Position numbers and translations under genes: made by a program. Below the pieces are notes generated by a model, which saw only the letters and a list, made by a program, of their open reading frames with translations, was not told the DNA's origin and searched no databases. From positions 124,001 to 188,000 of the forward strand of contig NZ_BMQA01000010.1 of NCBI RefSeq assembly GCF_014647875.1: 64,000 nt of DNA, written 5' to 3'. Every line of letters begins with the position of its first letter. Position 1 is the stretch's first letter. Shown in pieces: positions 18,224-27,536 of the stretch. This DNA comes from Streptomyces brasiliensis (GTDB lineage Bacteria > Actinomycetota > Actinomycetes > Streptomycetales > Streptomycetaceae).

Positions 18224-19753
18224 CTACGCCTGGGCGTCTCCGGGCGGCCGGTCACCGCTCACGTCGGCGACCGTGGTCTCCTCGTGCCGGGCGAGGCGGC
18301 TGTGCGAGCGGCCGTAGAGGAAGTACACGAGGAAGCCGATGACCATCCAGATCGCGAACCGGAGCCAGGTCTCGGCGGGCAGGTTCAGCATCAGCCACAG
18401 CGTGGCGAGGACGGACACGATCGGCAGGACCGGCACCCACGGGGTACGGAAGGCGCGGTGCAGGTCGGGCCGGGTGTTCCGGAGGATGATCACACCGATC
18501 GCGACGACGACGAAGGCGAACAGCGTGCCGATGTTCACCAGCTGGGCGAGTTCGCTCAGGCTGGTGAAACCCGCGATGACCGCGATGACCACGCCGAGCA
18601 GGATGGTCGGCCGGTGCGGGGTGCGGAAGCGCGGGTGGACGCGGGAGAAGAAGCGGGGCAGCAGTCCGTCGCGGCTCATCGCGAAGAACACCCGGGTCTG
18701 CCCGAGCAGCAGGATCATGCAGACGGTCGTCAGGCCGACGGCGGCGCCGAAGCTGATCACGCCCGCGTACCAGGGGTGTCCGATGGCCTTGAACGCGTCG
18801 GCGAGCGGGGCGTCCACGGACAGTTGGCTGTAGTGCTGCATTCCGGTCACGACGATGGACACCGCCACGTACAGCACTGTGCACACGAGCAGGGAGCCGA
18901 GGATGCCGCGCGGCATGTCCCGCTGGGGGTTCTTGGTCTCCTCGGCGGCGGTGGCCACGACGTCGAAGCCGATGAAGGCGAAGAAGACGACGGAGGCGGC
19001 CGTGAAGATGCCCATCACGCCGAAGTTGGACGGCGCCCAGCCGACCATCAGCTGGATCAGCGGGGCCTTGAGGCTGCCGCCCGCCGCCACGGGCTGCGCC
19101 TTGGGGATGAAGGGCTTGTAGTTGTCGGCCGTGATGAAGAAGGCGCCGGCGATGATCACGATGAGGACGACCGCCACCTTGATGGCGACGACGACTTCGG
19201 TGACCCGCGCGGACAGCTTCATGCCGATCACGAGGATGCAGGTGAGGACCAGGATCAGCGCGGCGGCGAGGATGTCGAAGCCGAAGCCGTGGGCGCCGTC
19301 CCGTCCGGAGAGGTACTCCGGCAGGTGCCAGCCCGCGTTGTCGAGGAGCGAGCGGATGTAACCCGACCAGCCGACGGCCACCACCGCCGTGCCGAGCGCG
19401 AACTCCAGGACCAGGTCCCAGCCGATGATCCAGGCGGGCAGTTCCCCGAGTGAGGCGTACGAGAAGGTGTACGCGGAGCCCGCCACCGGGAGCGTGGAGG
19501 CGAACTCGGCGTAGCACAACGCGGCGAGCGCGCAGACCACGCCGGCCACGACGAAGGCCAGGGAGACGGCAGGGCCCGCGTTCTCCTTGGCGACCTTGCC
19601 GGTCAGGACGAAGATGCCGGTGCCGATGATGACGCCGACACCGAAGACGGTCAGATCCAGCGCGGACAAGGACTTCTTGAGCGCGTGTTCTGGCTCCTCG
19701 GTGTCGAGGATGGACTGCTCGACCTTCTTCGTCCGGAAGAGAGTACTTCTCAC
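18224..19753 (-). CDS. APC family amino acid permease (cationic amino acid transporter type)
   Basis: I start at GTG (VRSTLFRTKKVEQS), which has GGGAGG 6 nt before it; this gives 509 aa. The protein has about 12 membrane helices. The unwound first helix (LTVFGVGVIIGTGIFVLTG) carries the Gly-rich substrate-binding motif, and helix 6 has FFAFIGFDVVATAAEETKNP. These features place it in the CAT/YfnA-like branch of the APC superfamily, which takes up amino acids by proton symport or exchange. Substrate unknown. The dxs terminator lies just upstream of it. Confidence 0.85.
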   Translation of the reverse strand: MRSTLFRTKKVEQSILDTEEPEHALKKSLSALDLTVFGVGVIIGTGIFVLTGKVAKENAGPAVSLAFVVAGVVCALAALCYAEFASTLPVAGSAYTFSYASLGELPAWIIGWDLVLEFALGTAVVAVGWSGYIRSLLDNAGWHLPEYLSGRDGAHGFGFDILAAALILVLTCILVIGMKLSARVTEVVVAIKVAVVLIVIIAGAFFITADNYKPFIPKAQPVAAGGSLKAPLIQLMVGWAPSNFGVMGIFTAASVVFFAFIGFDVVATAAEETKNPQRDMPRGILGSLLVCTVLYVAVSIVVTGMQHYSQLSVDAPLADAFKAIGHPWYAGVISFGAAVGLTTVCMILLLGQTRVFFAMSRDGLLPRFFSRVHPRFRTPHRPTILLGVVIAVIAGFTSLSELAQLVNIGTLFAFVVVAIGVIILRNTRPDLHRAFRTPWVPVLPIVSVLATLWLMLNLPAETWLRFAIWMVIGFLVYFLYGRSHSRLARHEETTVADVSGDRPPGDAQA

Positions 19754-19836
19754 GGGGTACCTCCCACGCTTGGCGTCCTCGACATGATCGAGAGGGGGCG
19801 TGGTACGTATGCCCCGGCATGGGCGCATTCACGCAA

Positions 19837-19879
19837 ATGGGCCGGTTTCACCACCCTGACTGTGGTGAAACCGGCCCAT
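19837..19879 (-). terminator. Strong terminator after dxs
   Basis: An 18-bp perfect stem (ATGGGCCGGTTTCACCAC paired with its complement) closes a 7-nt loop. It starts 9 nt after the dxs stop codon and separates dxs from the permease gene downstream. Confidence 0.85.
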
Positions 19880-19887
19880 CGGACACG

Positions 19888-21813
19888 TCAGTCGCGCGCG
19901 GGCTCCACGGATTCGATTTCGGTCGCCCGGCCGAACCGGCCACCCGTCAGCTTGGAGACGAGTCCGGTGACCTGGCGGGCGATGTCGGGGGCGGTCAGAC
20001 CGATCTCGGCCAGGACCTCGGCGCGGGAGGCGTGGTCGAGGAAGCGCGGCGGGATGCCGAAGTCGCGCAGCGGGACGTCGACGCCCGCGTCCCGCAGAGC
20101 CTGCGCGATCGCAGAGCCGACGCCGCCGACACGGGAGTTGTCCTCGACGGTGACGACCACGCGGTGCCGCTCCGCGAGCGGGGCCATGGCCTCGTCGACG
20201 GGCTTGACCCAGCGCGGGTCGACGACGGTGGTGGAGATGCCCTGCTTGTCGAGCAGGTCGGCGACCTCCAGGCACATCGGCGCGAGGGCGCCCACGGAGA
20301 CCAGCAGCACGTCGGGCGTGTCCGTCCCCGGCTCACGCAGGACGTCCATGCCGCCGACGCGGCCCACGGCCGGTACGGCGGGGCCGACGGCGCCCTTCGA
20401 GAAGCGCACGACGGTCGGCGCGTCCTCGACCTCGACGGCCTCGCGCAGCTGGGCGCGGACCTGGTCGGCGTCGCGCGGAGCGGCCAGCCGGAGGCCGGGC
20501 ACGACCTGAAGGATCGACATGTCCCACATGCCGTTGTGGGAGGCGCCGTCGGTGCCGGTGATGCCGGCCCGGTCCAGCACGAAGGTGACACCGCACTTGT
20601 GCAGCGCGACGTCCATCAGCACCTGGTCGAAGGCGCGGTTGAGGAAGGTGGCGTACACGGCGAAGACGGGGTGCACCCCGCCGGCGGCGAGCCCGGCCGC
20701 GGAGACGGCGCCGTGCTGCTCGGCGATGCCGACGTCGTACACCCGCTCCGGGAAGGCCTTGGCGAACTTCTCGAGCCCGACGGGCTGGAGCATCGCGGCC
20801 GTGATGGCGACGACGTCCTCCCGCTCCCGCCCGAGCCTGACCATCTCCTCGCCGAACACGGACGTCCAGTCGGCGCCGGAGGAGGCGATCGGCAGGCCTG
20901 TGTCGGGGTGGATCTTGCCGACGGCGTGGAAGCGGTCGGCCTCGTCCTGGAGGGCGGGCTGGTAGCCGCGGCCCTTCTCGGTGAGGCAGTGCACGATGAC
21001 GGGCCCGCCGAACCGTTTGGCCCGCGCGAGCGCCGACTCCAGCGCCTCGATGTCGTGCCCGTCGATCGGACCGACGTACTTCAGCCCGAGGTCCTCGAAC
21101 ATGCCCTGCGGCGCGATGAAGTCCTTGAACCCCTTCTTCGCCCCGTGCAGCGTCTCGTACAGCGGCTTGCCGACGACGGGCGTCTTCTCCAGGACCTCCC
21201 TGGTCCGGGCGAGGAAGCGCTCGTACCCGTCGGTGGTCCTGAGGGTCGCGAGGTGGTTGGCGAGACCGCCGATGGTCGGGGCGTACGACCGCTCGTTGTC
21301 GTTGACGACAATGACGAGGGGCCGGTTGGCGTCGGCGATGTTGTTCAGCGCCTCCCAGGCCATGCCGCCCGTGAGCGCCCCGTCACCGATGACGGCGACC
21401 ACATGGCTGTCGCGCTGCTTCAGCTGGTTGGCCTTGGCGAGACCGTCGGCCCAGCCGAGCACGGTCGAGGCGTGCGAGTTCTCGATGACGTCGTGCTCGG
21501 ACTCGGCCTGCGAGGGGTAGCCGGACAGGCCGCCCTTCATCTTCAGCCGGGAGAAGTCCTGACGCCCGGTGAGCAGCTTGTGCACGTAGGACTGGTGACC
21601 GGTGTCCCACAGCACCTTGTCCTTCGGTGACTCGAAGACACGGTGCAGGGCGATGGTGAGCTCCACCACACCCAGGTTGGGGCCGAGGTGGCCGCCGGTC
21701 TTGGAGACGGCGTCCACGAGGAAGGTGCGGATCTCCTGTGCCAGCTGTTCCAGCTCCTCCAGGCTGAGCCGGTCCAGATCGCGCGGTCCCCTGATGCGGG
21801 TCAGCAGCGGCAC
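19888..21813 (-). CDS. dxs: 1-deoxy-D-xylulose-5-phosphate synthase
   Basis: The 641-aa product starts at GTG (VPLLTRIRGPRDLDRLS) with AAGGAGG 7 nt before it. It has the thiamine-diphosphate motif GDGALTGGMAWEALNN, the DTGHQSYVHKLLTGR segment, and the pyrimidine-domain block FVLDRAGITGTDGASHNG. It condenses pyruvate and glyceraldehyde 3-phosphate, the first step of the MEP isoprenoid pathway and also a supply for thiamine and pyridoxal. Full length, single gene unit between two terminators. Confidence 0.96.
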   Translation of the reverse strand: MPLLTRIRGPRDLDRLSLEELEQLAQEIRTFLVDAVSKTGGHLGPNLGVVELTIALHRVFESPKDKVLWDTGHQSYVHKLLTGRQDFSRLKMKGGLSGYPSQAESEHDVIENSHASTVLGWADGLAKANQLKQRDSHVVAVIGDGALTGGMAWEALNNIADANRPLVIVVNDNERSYAPTIGGLANHLATLRTTDGYERFLARTREVLEKTPVVGKPLYETLHGAKKGFKDFIAPQGMFEDLGLKYVGPIDGHDIEALESALARAKRFGGPVIVHCLTEKGRGYQPALQDEADRFHAVGKIHPDTGLPIASSGADWTSVFGEEMVRLGREREDVVAITAAMLQPVGLEKFAKAFPERVYDVGIAEQHGAVSAAGLAAGGVHPVFAVYATFLNRAFDQVLMDVALHKCGVTFVLDRAGITGTDGASHNGMWDMSILQVVPGLRLAAPRDADQVRAQLREAVEVEDAPTVVRFSKGAVGPAVPAVGRVGGMDVLREPGTDTPDVLLVSVGALAPMCLEVADLLDKQGISTTVVDPRWVKPVDEAMAPLAERHRVVVTVEDNSRVGGVGSAIAQALRDAGVDVPLRDFGIPPRFLDHASRAEVLAEIGLTAPDIARQVTGLVSKLTGGRFGRATEIESVEPARD

Positions 21814-21891
21814 CCGTGCCTCCTTGCAGTTGAGCTGATCGAGCTGTTGCCGGGCCCGACGAGTCTAATGTTCGTCCACATCGGACACGAC

Positions 21892-21922
21892 AGTGCCCGG
21901 CGCCTCAAGGGCACCGGGCACT
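21892..21922 (-). terminator. Terminator after xylFGH
   Basis: AGTGCCCGG and GCC pair with GGC and CCGGGCACT around a TCAAG loop, with one internal mismatch. It lies about 120 nt after the xylH stop and ahead of dxs, on the same strand. Confidence 0.6.
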
Positions 21923-22041
21923 TCTGCCGGCCTGAAGGGGCACGGGGCGGTGTCAATACGCCGCTTCACCGCGTGGGCGCGACCAGCCGCGTACGACCGG
22001 CACTCGCCATCGCACCCGCAGCCCTGTGGCGATCAGGGGAA

Positions 22042-23334
22042 CTACGCCCGACCCGCGGTCTTCTGCGTCTTACGTGTGATGGCGTCGATGACGACGGTCG
22101 CCAGCAGAACACCACCGGTGATCATGTACTGGACCGGCGAGGCGATGCCCTCGAGGGCGAGGCCGTACTGGATCGACACGATGACCAGCACACCGAGCAG
22201 CGCGTTCCACGTGCGCCCACGGCCACCGAACAGCGACGTACCACCGATCACCGCCGCGGCGATCGCGTTCATCAGCAGGTCACCGGCACCGGCGCCCTGG
22301 TTGGCGGAGGCGATCTTCGAGGCGATGAACAGACCGCCGATCGCGGCGAAGGTGCCGGAGATCGCGAAGACCGAGATCCGGACCATCTCCACGTTGATAC
22401 CGGCACGCCGGGAGGCCTCGACGCTGCCACCGAGGGCGAAGATCATCCGGCCGTACCGGGTGCGCCGGAGGACGAAGTCGGTGATCAGCAGCACGCCGAT
22501 GAAGATCACGACCGCCAGCGGCAGGCCCTTGTACTGGTTGTAGACGGCCGCCACCACGAACGAGAGGATCGCCAGCAGCACCGTGCGCAGAATGATCTCG
22601 CTCAGGGGCCGGGACGGCACACCCGCGGCCTCGCGCCGCTTGTTGCCGAAGTAGGAGCTGAGGAAGTACAGCACCGTCACCGCGAGGGCGAGCCCGTAGG
22701 CGGCGGCCACGTCGGTGAAGTAGTAGCTCGTCAGCTTGGCGACGAGGCCCTCGCTGTCCAGGTTGATGGTGCCGCTGTCGCCCAGGATCTGGAGCATGAA
22801 GCCGTTCCAGAAGAGCAGACCGGCCAGCGTGACGGCGAACGCGGGCACGCCGATCTTCGCGAAGACGAAGCCGTGGATCGCACCGGCGGCCGTGCCCGTC
22901 AGGATGGCCAGGACGAAGGCCAGCCAGGACGACATGCCGTGGGTGACCGTCAACACCGCGAAGGCGGCACCGGCGACACCACTCACCGAGCCGACCGACA
23001 GGTCGATCTCGCCGAGCAGCAGCACGAAGACGATACCGACGGCGATCATGCCCGTGCCGACCATGGCGACGGAGATGTCGGAGAGGTTGCCCGCGGTCAG
23101 GAAGTTGGAGTTCAGGCTCTGGAAGATGATCCAGATGATCGCCAGACCGATGACGACCGGGAGCGCGCCCAGGTCACCGGCCTTGATCTTGCGCTTGAAC
23201 TCGGTGATGTAGCCCTTGAATCCCTGTTCGCGCACCAGCAGTCGGGGGTCGACGGCGGTGACGGCCTGGGGGGCCGCGTCCGGGTTCTCCACGACGTGGT
23301 CCTCGGGAGACGCGGAAGTCTTGTCGATGCTCAC
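22042..23334 (-). CDS. xylH: Xylose-type sugar ABC transporter permease
   Basis: The 430-aa permease of the RbsC/XylH family has about ten membrane helices and the family signature AAAVIGGTSLFGGRGRTWNALLG near the C-terminus. It has a long cytoplasmic N-terminus (MSIDKTSASPEDHVVENPD). Its ATG overlaps the xylG stop by 4 nt, indicating translational coupling. With xylF and xylG it forms an import system whose S. coelicolor counterpart is assigned to xylose; the neighbouring ROK regulator supports this. Sugar specificity is inferred from the locus, not from residues. Confidence 0.88.
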   Translation of the reverse strand: MSIDKTSASPEDHVVENPDAAPQAVTAVDPRLLVREQGFKGYITEFKRKIKAGDLGALPVVIGLAIIWIIFQSLNSNFLTAGNLSDISVAMVGTGMIAVGIVFVLLLGEIDLSVGSVSGVAGAAFAVLTVTHGMSSWLAFVLAILTGTAAGAIHGFVFAKIGVPAFAVTLAGLLFWNGFMLQILGDSGTINLDSEGLVAKLTSYYFTDVAAAYGLALAVTVLYFLSSYFGNKRREAAGVPSRPLSEIILRTVLLAILSFVVAAVYNQYKGLPLAVVIFIGVLLITDFVLRRTRYGRMIFALGGSVEASRRAGINVEMVRISVFAISGTFAAIGGLFIASKIASANQGAGAGDLLMNAIAAAVIGGTSLFGGRGRTWNALLGVLVIVSIQYGLALEGIASPVQYMITGGVLLATVVIDAITRKTQKTAGRA

Positions 23335-24113
23335 TTCTTGATCTCCCCAGTGGTGCGCGCCGCACGACGGGTCACGGCGTTGTCCGTGGCGCCGGTGATG
23401 GCGGAGATGATCTCTTCCTGCGAGGTCGTCTTGACCTCGAAGACGCCGTTGTTGCGCCCCAGACGCAGCACCGCCACCTGGTCGGCGACGGCCTTCACGT
23501 CGGACATGTTGTGGCTGATGAGGATCACGGCGAGACCGCGCTCACGCAGTCGCTCGACCAGGTCGAGAACCTGTGCGGTCTGCTCGACGCCGAGGGCGGC
23601 GGTGGGCTCGTCCAGGATGACGAGCTTCGGCTCACCGAGCATCGAACGGGCAATGGCCACGGTCTGGCGCTGGCCACCGGAGAGCGAGGCGATCGGAATA
23701 CGGACGCTGGGGATACGGATGGACAGCGTGGTCAGCAGCTCGCGCGAGCGGCGTTCCATCTCGACCTCGTCCAGGATGCCGTACCGGCGGATCTCCCGGC
23801 CCAGGTACAGGTTGCCGACGACGTCGATGTTGTCGGCGAGCGCGAGGTCCTGGTACACCGTCGCGATGCCCAGGCTCTGGGCGTCGTGCGGCCTGCTGAT
23901 CTGAACGGGCTTGCCTTCCCATTCGATGACACCCTCATCGATGGGGTGCACGCCGGCGATCGTCTTGACCAGCGTGGACTTTCCGGCGCCGTTGTCGCCC
24001 ACCAGGGCGACCACCTCACCGGCGTGGACCTCAAGCTCTACGTCGGTGAGCGCCTGAACGGCACCGAACCGCTTGGAGACCCCGCGCAACGCCAGCACGG
24101 GCGTAGCGGACAC
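23331..24113 (-). CDS. xylG: Xylose-type sugar ABC transporter ATP-binding protein (single domain)
   Basis: The chosen GTG (VSATPVLALRGVSKRFG) has AAGGAG 9 nt upstream, a better spacing than the ATG three codons earlier that abuts the same site. The product is 260 aa. Walker A is VGDNGAGKST, the signature is LSGGQRQ, Walker B is LVILDEPTAAL and the H-loop is ISHN. It has one ATPase domain, whereas E. coli XylG carries two fused domains of about 500 aa; single-domain forms are usual in actinobacteria. It couples ATP hydrolysis to sugar import with XylH. Confidence 0.88.
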   Translation of the reverse strand: MSATPVLALRGVSKRFGAVQALTDVELEVHAGEVVALVGDNGAGKSTLVKTIAGVHPIDEGVIEWEGKPVQISRPHDAQSLGIATVYQDLALADNIDVVGNLYLGREIRRYGILDEVEMERRSRELLTTLSIRIPSVRIPIASLSGGQRQTVAIARSMLGEPKLVILDEPTAALGVEQTAQVLDLVERLRERGLAVILISHNMSDVKAVADQVAVLRLGRNNGVFEVKTTSQEEIISAITGATDNAVTRRAARTTGEIKK

Positions 24114-24180
24114 GTGAACCATCTCCTTCGCCGCCTGACCCGGCGGGAGGTTGTGCAGAAGTTTGTGGGGAATGTTCCGT

Positions 24181-24228
24181 CCGGCGCCCCGCAACGAGCT
24201 TGCGGGGCTGATGAATGCGGGGCGCCGG
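24181..24228 (-). promoter_or_regulatory. Mutually exclusive hairpins in the xylF-xylG intergenic region
   Basis: CCGGCGCCCCGCA pairs perfectly with TGCGGGGCGCCGG (13 bp) across a 22-nt loop. The left arm also overlaps a separate stem, CCCCGCAA-CGAGC-TTGCGGGG (24187-24207). Only one can form at a time. Position after xylF and before xylG suits an mRNA-stability or partial-termination element that raises the binding-protein level over the membrane subunits. Confidence 0.6.
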
Positions 24229-24314
24229 AGGAGCCTTCGTTCGCCAGTCCTGAAGGGGAGTCAGGGGGTGTTTATTCCCCCCGATTCCCCCCCGGGACAA
24301 GGACGTTCGGCCGG

Positions 24315-25430
24315 TTACTTCAGGCCGATCTTGTCGCAGGCCGCCTTGTACTGGGCGGTGCAGATGTCCGCGACCGTGTAGACGCCGTCCTTGATGACGG
24401 TGTCGTTGATCTTGTCCTTGGTCAGCGACTGGACCGGGACCAGGACCGACGGGACCTGCTTGGTGGTCGGGCTGTCGACCTTGTCCTTGGCGATCGAGTC
24501 GAGCGCCTTGCCCTGGGCGAGAGCGACGGCCATCTCGGCGGCGGCGTCGGCCTCGGGGGCGTACGGCTTGTAGACGCTCATGTACTGCTCACCGGCGACG
24601 ATGCGCTGCACACCCGCGAGCTCCGCGTCCTGGCCGGTGACCGGGACCTTGATACCGGCGGCCTTGAGGGCGGTGATGATACCGCCGGCCATGCCGTCGT
24701 TGGCGGAGTAGACGCCGATGATGTTCTTCTTGCCGAGGGCGGAGATGGCGCCCTCCATGTTGGCGTTGGCGTTCTCCGGCTTCCAGTCCTTGGTGTCGTA
24801 CTCCTTGCCGACGTTCACCTTGCCGTCGAGCACCTCGTGGGCGCCCTTCTTGAACTGCGCGGCGTTCGGGTCGGTGACGGAGCCGTTCATCATGACGATC
24901 TTGCCGGACTTGGCCTTGGAGCCGAGCGCGGTGAGGAGCGCCTCGCCCTGGGTCTTGCCGACGGTCTCGTTGTCGAACGAGGTGTAGGCGCTGATCGGCC
25001 CCTGCGCCAGGCGGTCGTAGGCCACGACCGGGATGCCGGAGTCCTTGGCCTTCTGGACCGAGCTCTTGATGGCCGCGGAGTCCACCGCGTCCACGATCAG
25101 CACGTCGACCTTGTTGGTGATCATCGTGTCGACCTGCTGGTTCTGCAGGCTGGCATCCTGCTTGGCGTTGGCGTAGACGATCTTGCCCTTGTCGTTCGTG
25201 AGTTCCTTGACCTTCTTCTCGATCAAGGGGCGGTCGAACTTCTCGTAACGCGCGGTCTGGTTCTCGGGGAGAAGCAGACCCACCTTGATGGCGTCGCCCT
25301 TCTTGGCGCTGGAGGACGACGACGAGGAGGAGTCGCCACCCGACTCCTTGGCGCTGCCACATGCGGCCAGCGAAACAGCCATGGCACCAGCAGCAACGGC
25401 GAAGGCCGCACGACGCATACGCGTGTTCAC
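24315..25430 (-). CDS. xylF: Xylose-type sugar-binding lipoprotein
   Basis: The 371-aa protein has a signal peptide with a lipobox (VSLAACG), a serine tract linker, and a periplasmic-binding-protein type 1 domain (IKVGLLLPENQTARYEKFD, VDVLIVDAVDSAAI, GVYSANDGMAGGIITALKAAG, PVTGQDAELAGVQRI). This is the XylF branch of substrate-binding proteins, anchored to the outer face of the membrane. It is the first gene of xylFGH. The next gene starts about 200 nt downstream beyond a hairpin region. The operator-like dyad at 25528-25545 lies about 100 nt upstream of its ATG. Confidence 0.9.
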   Translation of the reverse strand: MNTRMRRAAFAVAAGAMAVSLAACGSAKESGGDSSSSSSSSAKKGDAIKVGLLLPENQTARYEKFDRPLIEKKVKELTNDKGKIVYANAKQDASLQNQQVDTMITNKVDVLIVDAVDSAAIKSSVQKAKDSGIPVVAYDRLAQGPISAYTSFDNETVGKTQGEALLTALGSKAKSGKIVMMNGSVTDPNAAQFKKGAHEVLDGKVNVGKEYDTKDWKPENANANMEGAISALGKKNIIGVYSANDGMAGGIITALKAAGIKVPVTGQDAELAGVQRIVAGEQYMSVYKPYAPEADAAAEMAVALAQGKALDSIAKDKVDSPTTKQVPSVLVPVQSLTKDKINDTVIKDGVYTVADICTAQYKAACDKIGLK

Positions 25431-25527
25431 TTCAGAAACCTCCCTGACGAGGCCGCGTCGTTGCGGCCGAGGTGGCTGGAAGTCAACTCGGCCACACGTG
25501 CGACGTCAAGAAGTAAATCCTTAACGA

Positions 25528-25545
25528 GATGGCAACGGTGCCATC
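25528..25545. promoter_or_regulatory. Perfect dyad before xylF, candidate ROK-regulator operator
   Basis: GATGGCA-ACGG-TGCCATC is a perfect 7-bp inverted repeat. It lies between the end of the rok gene and xylF, where a repressor of xylFGH would bind. ROK regulators of Streptomyces bind symmetric sites of this kind; the S. coelicolor homologue Rok7B7 is reported to control xylFGH. Binding here is inference. Confidence 0.5.
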
Positions 25546-25551
25546 CGTTTT

Positions 25552-26751
25552 CTAAGTGAAGGCAGGTTCCGCCGCGGACAACGTTCCGTCCAAAAGGGTC
25601 GAATCGCCCATCTCGCTGAGTGCGAGAGCGAGCGCACCGAGCACCTCCGCACGACCCCCGAGCGCCCCGGGGAGAATGGACAACTGCCGTCCCGCACTGG
25701 GGATCGCGTAACGGCCGACGGACTCCCTGATGGGCCCGAGCACGAGTTCTCCGGCCTCGGCGAGATCGCCGCCGAGGACGATCCGGCTGGGGTTCAGCAG
25801 GTTGCAGAGATTGGCCACTCCGGAGCCGATGTGGCGGCCGACGTCGGCGACGACCCGTCGACAGCCCGGGTCACCGGCGCGAGCCAACCGTACGACGCCT
25901 TCCATGGTCAGATCGGTGCCATGGCTGGACTGGAGCAGCGGAAGCACGTACCGAGCCGCCGTGAAGGTCTCCAGGCATCCGCGGTTGCCGCAGCGGCAGA
26001 CCGGCCCCGACTCATCCAGAGTGATGTGTCCGATTTCACCCGCCGTGCCGCCGGGTCCCCGATAAATCTTGCCGTTGATCACCAGGCCGGCGCCGACACC
26101 GCTGGCGACCTTGATGTACGCCAGGTCGCGCACACCCCGGCCACTGCCCCAGACCAGCTCGCCGAGGGCGCCCAGGTTGGCGTCGTTGTCCACGTGCACG
26201 GGCACGCCGAGCCGCTCGCGCAGCTCCTCGGCGGGCTTGGTGCCGCTCCAGCCCGGCAGGATGGCGGTGGAACCCAGGGTGCCGGACTCGACATCGATGG
26301 GTCCGGGTACGCCGAGGCCCACGCCGGCGACCTTCGCGCGAGATACGCCGGTGTCCTCGATCAGTCGGTTGACCAGCCGTTCCGCTCGGTCGAAGCCCTG
26401 GCTGGCGGAGGCGTCCACGTCCAGTGGCTCGGCCTCCTCGGCCAGCACCTGGTGGGCGAGATTCCCGATCGCCACGCGCAAATGGGCGTGCCCGAAATCG
26501 ACGCCGATGACAATGCCGGCGTCGCCGCTCAGGGAGACGCTGCGGGCTCTGCGTCCACCTGCTGAAGTGGGCGTGACCTCGACGGTTCCGCCATCCTTCA
26601 GTTCCCGCACGATGTTGGAGACCGTGGCCGCGGACAGGCCGGTCGTCCGTGCGATCTCCGCCTGCGTGAGCGACCCGGCCAGCCGCACGGCCCGTACGAC
26701 TCGTTCCAGGTTGGCTCGGTGCAGCGACGACTGCGACCCCGGAGTCTCCAT
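25552..26751 (-). CDS. rok7B7: ROK-family transcriptional regulator (Rok7B7-type)
   Basis: The ATG giving METPGSQSSLHRANL has AGGAG about 11 nt upstream and yields 399 aa. The N-terminal winged helix (LTQAEIARTTGLSAATVSNIVREL) is followed by the ROK sugar-kinase-like fold, with VIGVDFGHAHLRVA as the phosphate-binding start. The ROK metal site is intact (CxCGxxGCLE, here CRCGNRGCLETF). In S. coelicolor the homologue beside xylFGH affects xylose uptake, carbon catabolite repression and antibiotic production. The gene is directly upstream of xylF on the same strand, with a dyad between them. Confidence 0.88.
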   Translation of the reverse strand: METPGSQSSLHRANLERVVRAVRLAGSLTQAEIARTTGLSAATVSNIVRELKDGGTVEVTPTSAGGRRARSVSLSGDAGIVIGVDFGHAHLRVAIGNLAHQVLAEEAEPLDVDASASQGFDRAERLVNRLIEDTGVSRAKVAGVGLGVPGPIDVESGTLGSTAILPGWSGTKPAEELRERLGVPVHVDNDANLGALGELVWGSGRGVRDLAYIKVASGVGAGLVINGKIYRGPGGTAGEIGHITLDESGPVCRCGNRGCLETFTAARYVLPLLQSSHGTDLTMEGVVRLARAGDPGCRRVVADVGRHIGSGVANLCNLLNPSRIVLGGDLAEAGELVLGPIRESVGRYAIPSAGRQLSILPGALGGRAEVLGALALALSEMGDSTLLDGTLSAAEPAFT

Positions 26752-27370
26752 CGACCCATCCACTCCTGCCTTCGGCCGGGCGGCCGATGCCACCCGTGGC
26801 CCAGGTCACATCTGCGGAACCGGGCCAATTACAAGTTATGAACTCCAAGCTCTGCCGAACGGGTTGCCGCAGTCAAGACCTAGACGGAAATCGCTGTCAC
26901 TTCTCCCGACCCGCTCTGGACACCCTCCGGACATGCGCGCGCCACCCCGGAGCAGGTCGTCGTTGCCCCACGAGGGGCACGCCGGACGTCCGCAGGGTCG
27001 CTGCAAAGCGCCTCGCGGGGCACCGGACCACTTACCTGATCCTTCAGCCGGGAAACCTTGGGGGCCGACACAGGGGCCGAATGAGACTGGCGTGCGAATT
27101 GCTGCCGTGAAGGGTCGGGCAAAGGGTGAGCCTGGAAGGCGGAGACGCAAGAGCGGGTCACCGACACACGGTTGCGAACGCGAGGCGAGGAGCACCGTGA
27201 CGGGCGCGGAGTGACGAATGCCACACGCATGCAGATCGAAGCGGGAAGCGTGCGGGGTCACACTCCGCACACCACACCCGTGAACCCGGGAGCCGGGGTC
27301 GGTGTGAGCCGAGAGTGAACGGTGGTGCGGGCCGGCTCATGGTTCGTGACGGAGTCCCCGGCGCGGCGTG
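26752..27370. other. Gene-free stretch upstream of the rok gene
   Basis: About 620 nt with no convincing coding frame on either strand. The first 100 nt must hold the rok promoter; a locally AT-rich patch (CATAACTTGTAATT read on the minus strand) is a candidate -10 area. Small GC-rich dyads such as GTGCGG...CCGCAC near 27.25 kb are visible, but I can assign no function. Confidence 0.4.
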
Positions 27371-27439
27371 GCGTCAGATGACGCAAAGATGGCACCGCTT
27401 GGCACCACCCGGTGTCATCCGGCGCCATTCCACGGCACC
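27371..27439. promoter_or_regulatory. Phased GGCACC-type half-site array plus a TGACGC dyad
   Basis: GCGTCA-GA-TGACGC (27371-27384) is followed by GGCACC at 27391, GGCACC at 27401, GGTGTC at 27411, GGCGCC at 27421 and GGCACC at 27434. The first four are spaced by exactly 10 nt, so they fall on one face of the helix. This is the architecture of a cooperative operator. Confidence 0.5.
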
Positions 27440-27536
27440 GAAGGCGCGTGAGCGTGCGTGACTCCCCAATGACTCAGGTTGATCCCTTCACGTTTCCGCA
27501 ATTCAGGGCAGTGAACCTTGAGTTCACGCCACCAAA

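Noticed and set aside
24122..24194. Longer start for xylG with 24 extra N-terminal residues
   Set aside because: The extra part overlaps the hairpin region and has no ribosome binding site; the GTG with AAGGAG at good spacing is preferred.
25310..25330. Serine tract in XylF as a possible repeat or frameshift site
   Set aside because: It is a short linker between lipobox and binding domain, which is normal for lipoproteins.
26836..27270. 144-aa minus-strand frame in the gap upstream of rok7B7
   Set aside because: No ribosome binding site, no family resemblance, and several competing open frames of similar length; treated as non-coding.
27280..27330. CCGGTGTGAGCCGA-like segment resembling a cobalamin riboswitch box
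   Set aside because: The conserved B12 box and the remaining core elements are absent, and no B12 gene is nearby.
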